Source: Macrosoma leucophasiata (Eukaryota; Arthropoda; Insecta; Lepidoptera; Hedylidae). Taken from it: a DNA stretch of 64,000 bases. The notes below the pieces were generated by a model. The model was not told the origin of the DNA and ran no database searches. It worked only from the letters and a program-made list of their open reading frames with translations. Shown one piece after another: positions 31,808-42,659 of this stretch (positions are counted from its first letter, which is position 1; every line of letters begins with the position of its first letter). Position numbers and translations under genes: made by a program. Location: positions 806,001-870,000 of the forward strand of contig JAWQUS010000002.1 in the NCBI GenBank assembly GCA_036365455.1. The letters are read 5' to 3'.

Positions 31808-32010
31808 ACTAGCTGTCCCTGCAAACTTCGCGTGAAATTGTGGATTTTACTATATCCCTTCAATTTCTTCATATTTTCTTACCTTTCAAACCTTCCCTGG
31901 ACTTGCGAAAATCATTCAAAACCAAAATTAGCCAAATTGATCCAGCCGTTCTCGAATTTTAGCGAGACTAGCGAACAGCAATTGATTTTTATATATGTAG
32001 ATAGACGTGT
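31808..32010 (+). repeat. LINE 3' tail ('actagctgtccc...gaacagcaattgattt' type)
   Basis: Shares long blocks with 42050-42217: 'cccttcaatttcttcatatt', 'aaaccttccctggactt', 'gatccagccgttctcga', 'cgaacagcaattgattttta'. Both are RTE-like tails. Confidence 0.7.
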
Positions 32011-32707
32011 AACAGGATTAAATGTACAACCCGAAACTAGATTACTCAGAATCGATTTTAGGCATTTTTAATATAGGTAGTATTTTGTCCCGAAATTAAT
32101 TACAATTAAGGAAATTATGGTCACCCATTTGGCGAACAGTCAATACAAACGAAAATGAGAGTACTTAACGTCTATCCTAAATAAAATGCTAGTCTCAAAA
32201 AGTATATTAAAACTCGTTGAGACGTGCATTTTATTATTAATAATAATTTAAGAAATAAATTAGTGAAAATGAATCTTATTTCTAGCGTGTGTTAAATGTA
32301 GGTGGAGGTAAGTATGCATAGGGTGCGCATACCGTTCGTACAAATTGAAGACAACTTATTTCTTAAATAAAAAATATTAAATACGTAAACTTGTAATTTC
32401 AGTTCATGTATTATGAATTTAACTCGATTTTCTAATCGGGGTGTTAGAGAGTGTGCGTTATTCCCGTTACATGTTGTATAGATTACAAGCTTCTTAATTT
32501 AACATCTCTCAAAACAAATGGAGAGAAGCGCGGAACAAGAAATAGTTTTTTTTAGACAGAAAATAATTCATACAGTTAAGTTAGCAAAAAAAATTGTACA
32601 GTAAACATGTCGGACAATCCCATAAGTGATTACATCACTCGCCTCATGTTTGACGACCAGTGGTCCTTGAGCGAACGGCTTTATCGTTATAACAGACCAG
32701 GTACTTT
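32011..32707. other. Intronic stretch without recognised element
   Basis: AT-rich. 'gaggtaagtatg' at about 32303-32314 is a good donor-like word but has no pyrimidine tract or AG before it that would make a splice unit. Confidence 0.35.
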
Positions 32708-32853
32708 CTAAGTGCGAGATTCACAGACCGCACTACGACTTTACTTTGAGCAAAGTATGCTTAGAACTGTCAGAAATGTATGGGTTTTGACAGTTCGAAG
32801 CGTACTTTGCTCGAAAGTAAAGTCGTAGTGCGGTCTGTGAATCTCGCCCTAAG
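32708..32853. mobile_element. Foldback MITE (family F), complete
   Basis: Nearly the whole 146 bp is palindromic. The arms of about 64 bp run from 'ctaagtgcgagattcacaga' to 'aactgtca' and back ('tgacagtt ... ctgtgaatctcgccctaag'), around a loop of about 16 bases. A second copy with a shortened left arm is at 51113-51231. Confidence 0.85.
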
Positions 32854-33102
32854 TCAGTATGAAAAAAATCTATGAGACGGTTCAATGTAAAAATCTGTTT
32901 TGTCTAATCTGTCTGTTGCTAGCCACAGCCGTCCTGTGGAGAAGAATGTAAGTAGATGCCCACCTATGAACATATCTGGAAGTACCTACACTGCCGTGCC
33001 CTAAGATGTACTGCTAGACATTCTTTTCTTGAAGCGATTCGCACAATTTTTACTACCTGATCCAACTTCGTTGAAAGCTTGAAGCCTGCATTTTCAATCA
33101 CC

Positions 33103-33318
33103 TTTTTTATATGTAAAGAAGGTGGCAAACACGCGTGCAGGTCACATTGATGTTAAATAATGACTGCAGCCTAGATGCGTGATAGTTATTACGGGGCCAT
33201 ACATTTCCATTTAACCGGAACAGGATAGTGCTGAACACTACCATTTAGATTATACCAGATAGAGTTAATGCGGTGGTGCCTACGCTCCGTCACTACTACC
33301 TCTAGCTCTACTACCAGT
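33103..33318 (-). repeat. Family A retroposon, reverse, internally deleted
   Basis: Tail 'ttttttatatgtaaag', then 'ggtcacattgatgttaaa', a direct jump to 'gatgcgtgatagttattacgg', and the 5' end 'agctctactaccagtaa'. About 45 bases of the middle are missing. It stands just upstream of another reverse copy. Confidence 0.75.
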
Positions 33319-33364
33319 AAGGGCTCTACCACTTAGAGAAAATGGTAAAAATATTCCTCTACAT

Positions 33365-33657
33365 TTTTTTTTTTTTATGTAATAAAATTGGCAAACAAGC
33401 ATGCAGTTCACATTGATGTTAAGTGATGACTGCAGCCTATAGACAACCACACAATGACCAAAGGTCAAAATGCAGATGCGCTGCCACTCCTGAGACATTA
33501 GGTGTTATGCCTCTGTGCCGGAAATTACGGGGCCGTACATTACCACCTGACCGGAACACGATAGTGATGAACACTACCATTTAGCGGCAAGTATATTAGG
33601 TAATGCGATGGTGCCTACGCCCGCGAGCTCCGTCACTGGAGCTCTACCACCAGTAAA
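33365..33657 (-). repeat. Family A retroposon, full reverse copy
   Basis: Complete copy with T-run tail and 5' end 'ggagctctaccaccagtaaa'. It shares diagnostic variants with 51288-51568 ('gacaaccacacaatgacc', 'gagacattaggtg', 'gatagtgatgaac'), so the two belong to one young subfamily. Confidence 0.85.
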
Positions 33658-33944
33658 ACATGACATGAACATGAGTGAAAAACCAAAGATTTCAATGTAA
33701 ATGCTCTCGTCCGTGGATTTTATTAAGCGTTCATTATGAGTAATATCTGATATTTAAATGTTCAATTAATGCACTTAATAAACTGCAATATAATGCTAAT
33801 TTATATTCAAATAGCCGTTAGCTTAAAACCTAAGAGTCGCGTGTTAATTTAAATGTAAAACAGAAAAAAAATAACGCGTTACATGGTAATATGGTAATGT
33901 TTAATGTACATTGTTATATTATAAAATGCATTTTAAAAACGCAT

Positions 33945-34250
33945 AGAGCAACACGGGCCACCGGCCGCCGCGGCGGACCGGAGTGGAGTAGCCATAGCGC
34001 TTATTACCGCAAAACACTCTGTAAATTTTTTGCGGGGGAACTACGTGTGATTCACAGACACACTATAAAAATCGTCTATTACTACGAAACTCACTTTGTC
34101 TTTAACAAAATACATAAACAATTTCACGCACACATTTAAACATCTGACCGACAGGCGTAGGACCATTTGGGCTTGTACTTTGACAGAGGGGAAAACCTGC
34201 ATATGGCTACTCCCCTGCGGTTCGCCGCAGCCGGTGGCCCGTGTTGCTCT
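33945..34250. mobile_element. GC-ended TIR element (family G), copy 2
   Basis: Ends 'agagcaacacgggccaccgg' and 'ccggtggcccgtgttgctct' are perfect complements over 20 bp and continue imperfectly to about 45 bp. The interior matches copy 1 at 23341-23648. Non-autonomous. Confidence 0.8.
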
Positions 34251-34574
34251 ATGTAAAAACGAAAGCAAAAACCTTGAGTTTAAAGTTTGAATGTTCAGAT
34301 AGTTTGGATGTATTTTAATTTAGATCTATTGTTACCACCTCGTAACACGCTATCGCCATGGATACGGGCTATACAACTACGGCCAATGCAGTATCTTTTG
34401 CCCAATCTCATAGTTGTTTAATCGCAAATAAAGCGACGCGACGAAATCAGTGCTATTCAATTGCGATGGATATGCAATGTTACCGCAATAGTCTCGATAA
34501 GGCTCTCCTCGGATCAGCACGAAAGTGGTATTTATTTCAATTGTTTTTGTTTCAATACTGGAGTGTTTTTATTT

Positions 34575-34975
34575 AATGAAGGTGGCAAATAAGCGTGCAG
34601 TTCACATTGATGTTAAGAGATGACTGCAGTCTATAGACACCCACACAAAGACCGAGGTCAAAATGCAGATGCGTTACCACTCCTGAGGCCTTAGGTGTTA
34701 TGTCTCTGTGATAGTTATTACGGGGCCATGCAGTAAGAAGTTACCACTGTATCACCTTATCTATCGCCCGCCAAATGGTAGTGCTTAACACTATCGTAAT
34801 TAAGTGGTGAAGTATAGTCTCGTATTTTTTGTCACAGTGGCAAAACAACTTAGGCCCCAGGAGTGGCAACACATCTGCATTAGAGTTCTGGTGTTTGTGT
34901 AGATGTCTACAATTTGCAGTATTATCTTACTATCTATGTTATTGCGCTTCTGTTTGTTACCATCATTCCAAATCC
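34575..34975. repeat. Inverted pair of family A fragments
   Basis: A reverse tail-side fragment (34575-34733, 'cagttcacattgatgttaag...tgatagttattacggggcc') abuts a forward, more diverged fragment (34740-34975, 'cgccaaatggtagtgcttaac...aggccccaggagtggcaac...gtttgttacc'). Confidence 0.65.
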
Positions 34976-35201
34976 AAAAAATCTTGTTAGATAATATGTG
35001 GAGTTATGGAACATCATTCCCAATGGATATCAGTAGAGTTAACCTAAATTAAACTGGACTCAAAAAAAGATATCGCACCCTAAAGATACGGATCAGAGAT
35101 AAGGCAAAGCAATTTGTTCTAGGGCATATCGGACAATCTGAACTTGTGGAAATAGTTTGGTCTAGGCTAATCTTGTTTCTCCGAATATAGGATTAGTTGA
35201 A

Positions 35202-37573
35202 ATGTTAAAGAAATTGTTTGATATTATTTCGCATCAACACATGCTTGTGAAATATATTTTATTTTTAAAGAAAAATGGAAAGAAAAATTTGACTTCAGGC
35301 GAGGCTCGAACTCGCGACCTACTGGGAATCTAGTCCAGCCGCTCTTCCAATTGAGCTACTGAAGCCCTGCCCGATTTGTCAAATCTTTCCTTCACATCTA
35401 TTGCATTGCTTTATGGTAGCAGTAGCGCCATCTATTACCAACTATGCTAGTTAGGCAACCGATATAATAGACTTTTCAGTTTATTGAATATCGTAAAGAA
35501 GTCGCTTTTACCCTTAATAATTGTTTGATATTATTTCGCATCAACACATGCTTGTGAAATATATTTTATTTTTAAAGAAAAATGGAAAGAAAAATTTGAC
35601 TTCAGGCGAGGCTCGAACTCGCGACCTACTGGGAATCTAGTCCAGCCGCTCTTCCAATTGAGCTACTGAAGCCCTGCCCGATTTGTCAAATCTTTCCTTC
35701 ACATCTATTGCATTGCTTTATGGTAGCAGTAGCGCCATCTATTACCAACTATGCTAGTTAGGCAACCGATATAATAGACTTTTCAGTTTATTGAATATCG
35801 TAAAGAAGTCGCTTTTACCCTTAATAATTGTTTGATATTATTTCGCATCAACACATGCTTGTGAAATATATTTTATTTTTAAAGAAAAATGGAAAGAAAA
35901 ATTTGACTTCAGGCGAGGCTCGAACTCGCGACCTACTGGGAATCTAGTCCAGCCGCTCTTCCAATTGAGCTACTGAAGCCCTGCCCGATTTGTCAAATCT
36001 TTCCTTCACATCTATTGCATTGCTTTATGGTAGCAGTAGCGCCATCTATTACCAACTATGCTAGTTAGGCAACCGATATAATAGACTTTTCAGTTTATTG
36101 AATATCGTAAAGAAAAGTCTATTATATCGGTTGCCTAACTAGCATAGTTGGTAATAGATGGCGCTACTGCTACCATAAAGCAATGCAATAGATGTGAAAG
36201 AAAGATTTGACAAATCGGGCAGGGCTTCAGTAGCTCAATTGGAAGAGCGGCTGGACTAGATTCCCAGTAGGTCGCGAGTTCGAGCCTCGCCTGAAGTCAA
36301 ATTTTTCTTTCCATTTTTCTTTAAAAATAAAATATATTTCACAAGCATGTGTTGATGCGAAATAATATCAAACAATTATTAAGGGTAAAAGCGACTTCTT
36401 TACGATATTCAATAAACTGAAAAGTCTATTATATCGGTTGCCTAACTAGCATAGTTGGTAATAGATGGCGCTACTGCTACCATAAAGCAATGCAATAGAT
36501 GTGAAGGAAAGATTTGACAAATCGGGCAGGGCTTCAGTAGCTCAATTGGAAGAGCGGCTGGACTAGATTCCCAGTAGGTCGCGAGTTCGAGCCTCGCCTG
36601 AAGTCAAATTTTTCTTTCCATTTTTCTTTAAAAATAAAATATATTTCACAAGCATGTGTTGATGCGAAATAATATCAAACAATTATTAAGGGTAAAAGCG
36701 ACTTCTTTACGATATTCAATAAACTGAAAAGTCTATTATATCGGTTGCCTAACTAGCATAGTTGGTAATAGATGGCGCTACTGCTACCATAAAGCAATGC
36801 AATAGATGTGAAGGAAAGATTTGACAAATCGGGCAGGGCTTCAGTAGCTCAATTGGAAGAGCGGCTGGACTAGATTCCCAGTAGGTCGCGAGTTCGAGCC
36901 TCGCCTGAAGTCAAATTTTTCTTTCCATTTTTCTTTAAAAATAAAATATATTTCACAAGCATGTGTTGATGCGAAATAATATCAAACAATTATTAAGGGT
37001 AAAAGCGACTTCTTTACGATATTCAATAAACTGAAAAGTCTATTATATCGGTTGCCTAACTAGCATAGTTGGTAATAGATGGCGCTACTGCTACCATAAA
37101 GCAATGCAATAGATGTGAAGGAAAGATTTGACAAATCGGGCAGGGCTTCAGTAGCTCAATTGGAAGAGCGGCTGGACTAGATTCCCAGTGGGTCGCGAGT
37201 TCGAGCCTCGCCTGAAGTCAAATTTTTCTTTCCATTTTTCTTTAAAAATAAAATATATTTCACAAGCATGTGTTGATGCGAAATAATATCAAACAATTAT
37301 TAAGGGTAAAAGCGACTTCTTTACGATATTCAATAAACTGAAAAGTCTATTATATCGGTTGCCTAACTAGCATAGTTGGTAATAGATGGCGCTACTGCTA
37401 CCATAAAGCAATGCAATAGATGTGAAGGAAAGATTTGACAAATCGGGCAGGGCTTCAGTAGCTCAATTGGAAGAGCGGCTGGACTAGATTCCCAGTAGGT
37501 CGCGAGTTCGAGCCTCGCCTGAAGTCAAATTTTTCTTTCCATTTTTCTTTAAAAATAAAATATGTTAAAGAAA
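35202..37573. mobile_element. Palindromic tandem array of tRNA-like units, with 12-bp flanking duplication
   Basis: Eight units of about 307 bp: three on the minus strand (35214-36112) and then, after a switch at about 36113, five on the plus strand (36115-37561). tRNA-like parts: minus 35291-35365, 35598-35672, 35905-35979; plus 36224-36298, 36531-36605, 36838-36912, 37145-37219, 37452-37526. Units are almost identical (for example 'gtaggtcgcgag' versus 'gtgggtcgcgag' in the fourth plus unit), so amplification is recent. The arms close on a 26-base loop ('ttcagtttattgaatatcgt...'). ATGTTAAAGAAA stands at both outer borders (35202-35213 and 37562-37573), as if the 2,348-bp array or its founder had been inserted once. 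Confidence 0.85.
36224..36306 (+). other. tRNA-like sequence with Pol III signals (type unit)
   Basis: Acceptor GCTTCAG/CTGAAGT (G-T then six pairs), TA at 8-9, D arm GCTC-AATTGGAA-GAGC, T arm GCGAG-TTCGAGC-CTCGC, then C and AAATTTTT (T5 at 36302-36306). The A-box TAGCTCAATTGG and B-box AGTTCGAGCCT are close to consensus. The anticodon arm is abnormal: the best stem CTGGA/CCCAG has an A-C mismatch at the loop and one extra base before it, giving loop CTAGATT. So it is tRNA-derived, possibly transcribed by RNA polymerase III, but unlikely to be a working tRNA. Seven other units in this array carry the same sequence. Confidence 0.7.
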
Positions 37574-37681
37574 GATTTTTTAATATATCTTACGGACCAG
37601 TACTGAAACGTCACTAAGTGGGACTTAAAAAGTCTTTTGTCCCTTAAAAATACGAACGCCAGAGAGCTTATATTAGAAGAT

Positions 37682-37946
37682 TGCTTAAAATTACTGGTGG
37701 TAGAGATCCAAGTGTAGGAGCTCGAGGGCGTAGGCACCACCGCATGACCTAACCTATCTTCCGCTAAATGGTGCAATGTTCGGCACTACGTAATAACTAT
37801 CACAGAGACATGACACCTTAGATCTCAGGGAAGGCAACGCCTCTGCATTTCGACCTCTGGTTTTTATGAAGATGTCTATAGGCTGCAGTAATTACTTAAC
37901 ATCAATGTGAGCTGCAAGATTAATTGCCACCTTCCTTGCAAAGTGA
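37682..37946 (+). repeat. Family A retroposon, forward copy
   Basis: 'actggtggtagagatccaag...ggcaccaccgcatgacctaacc...cgtaataactatcacagagac...ggctgcagtaattacttaac...gccaccttcc'. A segment in the middle is deleted. Confidence 0.8.
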
Positions 37947-38520
37947 CATTTCAGAATTTGGCCATTAGACTGTATCTTTCCTCAGACAACTGCTAATAAC
38001 ATTACAAAGTTAATTAAAACAATCATATCATTAATGTACAAAGACAGTGCCTCACTATGTTAAGAATAAAAGTGTAAAACTACTGAACAATTTTTAATGC
38101 AAAAATATATTTAAAAGAAATGTATTTGGTAGGTATTTAACCCAGCAACACATTTAGAAAACTATTTGTTAGAGTCTTTGCAAGAAGTTACCAAGTAACT
38201 AGACTCGAGCGTTAAGAAGAAATTATGCAATCTATAGAATCTGAATGCGCCAAGACTGCTTTATCCATCACCACGTAAATCACGCCTAGTGATGTCACCC
38301 GCGAGGATTATATCACAATCTATTATTAACGCTGCTCGATCTTACCCTTGAAGGTCAGGATCAATAGTACCTAACGTAGTCTTGGCCAGTTCTTTATTTC
38401 TTGTGTTTAAATGTCCTAATTTCCTGCCTTCACTTCGTTGTATTTAAATGTCCTAATTTCGTGGTTCGTTTGATTCAACTTTTGTCACAAATCTTTGTGA
38501 GTATGTTATACGTAACTGTG
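37947..38520. other. Intronic stretch without recognised element
   Basis: Nothing recognised apart from a short direct repeat 'atttaaatgtcctaatttc' style pair (about 38407-38421 and 38443-38461). Confidence 0.35.
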
Positions 38521-38524
38521 TATT

Positions 38525-39090
38525 TTTATGTGGTGAAGATGGTAAACCAGCATGCAATTCACATGAATGGTAAGTGAATACTGCAGCTCATAGATATCTA
38601 TACAATCAAGAGTCCCAGATGACGATGCGTTGTCACTGGCCATCTCAGAAGCCTGAGTTGTTTTCATTGTAGGTACAAATATTTGGCTACAGACCACTAT
38701 TTGGAGGCAAATAAGGCCTCCGTGGTTTAATGTGAGCATTGAACTTATAATACTGCCTGACTGGTAAGATTGGGTATCGGGAAGTAACCATTAAGATGTT
38801 TCCAATACCGAATACTCCCAATGGCACCACTAGAGTTTGATAATTTACCCAAAATAGTGTCGAACAAATGGGACTCAAAACATCATCCCAAGTGAATTGT
38901 AGTTTTATATAGAGTTCGCGTTTATTGCGCTTCCACGTCTGAAGCCTAAGTTATTGTTATTACAGGACCATATATTACCTACCACCTATTCCGAACACAA
39001 TAAGAGCAGTAAACTTCTATGTGTATAGATTACCAGATTGATGCGTAGGTGCTAACGCCCTCAAGCTCCGGCAATGGAACAACCACCAGT
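38525..39090 (-). repeat. Old family A copy, reverse, split by a ~240-bp insertion
   Basis: The tail side (38525-38680: 'catgcaattcacatgaatgg', 'gatgcgttgtcactggcc') and the 5' side (38925-39090: 'ggaccatatattacc.accacct', 'ggtgctaacgccctcaagctc', 'accaccagtaaa') belong to one copy. 38681-38924 between them is unrelated and unidentified. Confidence 0.55.
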
Positions 39091-39214
39091 AAACAGCCAA
39101 TTAAAAACAAAAACATAGTGGAGACCCTAACGCGAAGTTTTATTTTACGTCATAGTTCATCATCTAGTTTTAGAACTTGGTACTGTCTAAGCCAGTGTCA
39201 GAATATGAAATCCT

Positions 39215-40353
39215 ACTACTATTATAAAGGCGAAAGTTTGTAAGTATGGATGTATGGATGTTTGTTACTCTTTCACGTAAAAACTACTGAATGGATTTGA
39301 ATGAAACTTTACCACAATATAGCTTATACATCAGAATAACACATAGGCTATAGCTTATACATCAGAATAACACATAGGCTACAATTTTTGAGGTTTTTAA
39401 TGTGAGGTCGTAGAAAAAACACATTTTTTGCGCTTACATTGCAAACGCTGACTGAATCCTACAAGATAGATCAAAACAATTTACTACAGTATTGTACAAC
39501 TTAAAAAGGTCTACAAAAAAGTCCGTGATGGTATATGTTTATCTCTTAGGAATAACCCACAATAACCATTTTTTATCCTTTACTTTGTACGAGAAATAAT
39601 GGCTTATTTACGAAGCGATTTTAAGCAATACAGTATTAATCCTTATCCAATTAAGTATCTTAAATACATTGTGCATTTAATAAAGATCAATATGGCTTTT
39701 TACAGCATGTAAATTAAATAAATATTTTCGAAGATATCACAGATTTAAAATGCAGAGTCATAGCAATTTCGGCGATAAATACCGGCAGCGGCGCCAGGCG
39801 AACGGGGCGTGGGGGGAGCGGGGTAGGTGCGGTGGGGAAGAAGTGGCTCATCGCCGAGTGCGCGACCCGAACGCGGGCAGACGTGTGAGGGCAGACGTCG
39901 TAGACGGTTGTGTCCGTTTTGCGAATTTTCAAGGCACTAGCGATTTGATAAAAACGTATGGTCGCCTACTTTAAGTAAGGCCTAAGGTTAGTTATTGCCA
40001 GGTTTCTTTTTGGTTAGGAGTTACACGTACAAAAAGATACTTCATTTTTACGAATTACTTCATTGATAATTCAATTACTATATAGATAGGTTACTTACAG
40101 TTAATTATAACAAATTATATAAATAGGTCAGCTCTATGTGGCTTGCTCACGTGTTTCCAAAGCGAAGAATCTGCATGTTTATGCTGAAGGAAAAAGATCG
40201 TTAAATGTAGTTTATAGGAGCATACTGCAGTAGCTACCTATAGGCCTATGATTAGGGCTCTGCAGTGCTTAGTTACCGTATTTCTTACTTATTACTAGAC
40301 TAGACGGGACGAACCTGAAGTCCACGCGAACGAAGTCGCGGGCAAAAGCTAGT
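39215..40353 (+). repeat. RTE-like LINE 3' region with internal foreign segment
   Basis: It opens 'tactattataaaggcgaaagtttgtaagtatggatg...gtttgttactctttcacg' and closes 'tccacgcgaacgaagtcgcgggcaaaagctagt', the canonical beginning and end of this lepidopteran tail, here about 1.1 kb apart instead of a few hundred bases. The excess includes a GC-rich block (39770-39915). A perfect 31-bp tandem doubling lies at 39319-39380 ('atagcttatacatcagaata...'). Confidence 0.6.
39770..39915. other. GC-rich island inside the intron
   Basis: A purine-biased, CG-rich block ('gcggcgccaggcgaacgggg...gggcagacgtgtgagggcagacg') stands out against AT-rich surroundings. Both strands are open for about 70 codons but show no domain. 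Candidate regulatory element or a captured fragment; no function can be assigned. Confidence 0.4.
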
Positions 40354-40604
40354 GTTTTAATATATCATCCCGTACAATCCCTATTGTCAAACAGAAACGT
40401 AGCAAGTATTTGTTTGTAACACTTGGACGTGTAATATTCAACGGTTGTTAATGATCTTTACTTACTAAATAATATGCAAGGTGTTAATTAATCAACTCGA
40501 AAAAATCAAGGATATCTTCGATTCAGGACGCCGAACATAGTCGAAGAGTTGTACAGTTTTTATTCCTTTGCTTATAAAATTGTGCAATCAGACTCATGAT
40601 CAAT

Positions 40605-40870
40605 AAGTTACGTCATCATCATCACTTTAGCCGAAAGACGTCCACTGCTGGACAAAAGTCTTCCACAAAGATGTTCACATTAGGGAGGAATATGCCATAC
40701 CGTGCTTGGCAAGCGGATAAGCAATTACAGTGGCGGTAGTTTTATTGCTGACCCATCATTGCATTCACTATCCTATTGGAATGGTTTGATCATCATAGTT
40801 CGATTAACTAACTGCAGTAGCGGAAACAGAATTCTCCTCCACAAGTGAGCAGTGGGTCGCTTTATTTCTT
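40605..40870 (+). repeat. RTE-like LINE 3' UTR, forward
   Basis: 'tcatcatcatcactttagccgaaagacgtccactgctgga' is the standard lepidopteran form of this tail. It continues 'gccataccgtgcttggcaagcgg' and 'agtggcggtagttttattgc', a context seen again at 43420-43545. Confidence 0.65.
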
Positions 40871-42049
40871 TTTAAACATTTCAGGTTCACTATCGGCGAT
40901 TTCATTTTTGCCAATAAAGTTATAATACATGACTAAACATCTACGTTTTACCGTTCTCAAATTTATTAAAAACGTTTTCTTGTATTTATTTTGTCACTTC
41001 TTTTTAATACTAGTTATCCATAATTTATCCAATACCTATATATTTTATTGACTAGTGATATAACTCCGATAGCGAAACTCAAGGGCATCAACTAATATAT
41101 TATTATCTGCCACTAAATGTCTAACCCATCTAAATGTTACCGTGTTACAGTAAATACCAAACAATACTAAGACATTTTAGACAAATTAACAATAACATAA
41201 AAATAAACTGTTTAACTGATTTGGTAGGGTTTATCTTACTGGTTAAACAAATACATATTGATATGGTCATAACACAACAGGCAAACGGACTGCAGAACAC
41301 TTCATCATTCACCATCAGTCTGCTACTTTCACGAAATAAAGTACGTAATTCATTTAAGTGCTTACTAGGGTGTTTAACATGCAGAGTCATAAAACCTAAA
41401 AGGGTCGCGTATTCGACTACGGGAGCTTCTTTATTTAGTTCATAAGGAAGTGCAAATAAAGTCACTTTGTATTTAATAAATTTGAAAGTTGATTTATCAC
41501 CAGTTTCACCCAAATCGTCAGTTGGCATATTTTAAGTGCCGGCAAGCGCCAATGCGGGCTTATTTAAATAGTCTAGTGCCTACGCAGTTAATGTTACGGT
41601 TCAAAAAACTATGTCAATCTATTCTATACTAGTTTGCATAAATTTATGTTCTGTCTGTTCGTGGTTTTATTTAGTGTTATTTATTCGCGTACTGTTCGTG
41701 GATATAACTTTAACAACTTCTCGAACACGATAGATATTAAACCAGCACACTTTTAAGATAGTTGTCGTGTATCTATAAAAATCGTAATTGACTCGATAAA
41801 CGCATGATGATCAATCAAATCTTCACAACTTCGGAATGTTACTAGTTACTACTTATCGTTATATAACATCACAAGAAATAATAATATGTTGAACGAGAAC
41901 ATAATGTTTACATTTGTCACATTATGTAATGGATAAGATTTTATAATAATACTCACACTCATGTATTGTAGGTCAAAAAAGATTCCAACCATTTGATAGT
42001 CCCAAAGTTCCAACTATGACACGAAGCAGAAAGTCACGGACTATTTGTA
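40871..42049. other. Intronic stretch without recognised element
   Basis: Open frames on both strands at 41134-41528 overlap each other antisense and carry no motif; I do not call a gene. Confidence 0.35.
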
Positions 42050-42217
42050 TGGGAAAATGAAATTATGGGTTTTACTATTTCCCTTCAATTTCTTCATATT
42101 TTCTTACCTTTTAAACCTTCCCTGGACTTCCAAAAATCATTCAATAAAAATTTGCCAAATCGATCCAGCCGTTCTCGAGTTTTAGCGAAACTAACGAACA
42201 GCAATTGATTTTTATAT
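42050..42217 (+). repeat. LINE 3' tail, forward (paralogue of 31808-32010)
   Basis: Near-identical blocks to the copy at 31.8 kb, ending 'cgaacagcaattgatttttatata'. Immediately followed by a second, different RTE-like tail. Confidence 0.7.
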
Positions 42218-42222
42218 AATAC

Positions 42223-42409
42223 TAGCTGTTGCCCGCGGCTTCGTCCGCGTGGATGTCGTTTTATAATCCTGAATTTTCTTTGCTATAAACCTCACGGATC
42301 CCGAGACCTTTCCAACGAATGCAAAACCGTGGAAATTGGTTCATGCGTTCTGGAGTTATAGCGTCAGGAAGGAAAATCCGACTTATTTTTATATTATAGA
42401 TATACATTG
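42223..42409 (+). repeat. RTE-like LINE tail ('actagctgttgcccgcggcttcgtccgcg')
   Basis: Begins with the hallmark 'actagctgttgcccgcggct', continues 'ctcacggatcccgagacctttccaacgaatgcaaaaccgtgg', and ends 'cgacttatttttatattatag'. Very typical of Lepidoptera. Confidence 0.75.
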
Positions 42410-42659
42410 TACTTACATATAACATTTCTAGCTTAAACATTCTGGAATATTTCGTGATAAAAATTACGAATTGGCCAATAGAATCCTATTTACAATTACA
42501 GGAATCACTTATATCTTCCAATCAGATATTTAGAAATCTATACAACACAAGACATTGAGCACATTGGCATTTAGCATGTATATTAAAAATAAACGAAATA
42601 TAAATAGCAAATTCGCGAAACAATGTCACGCTGAAAGAATCGGAACAATAGTAGGAAAA

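Noticed and set aside
36224..36298. Functional tRNA gene cluster
   Set aside because: The anticodon arm has an extra base and mismatch, and the implied anticodon (AGA, Ser) lacks the long variable arm of tRNA-Ser.
35202..37573. CRISPR-like array
   Set aside because: Units are contiguous and near-identical without unique spacers, in a eukaryotic genome.
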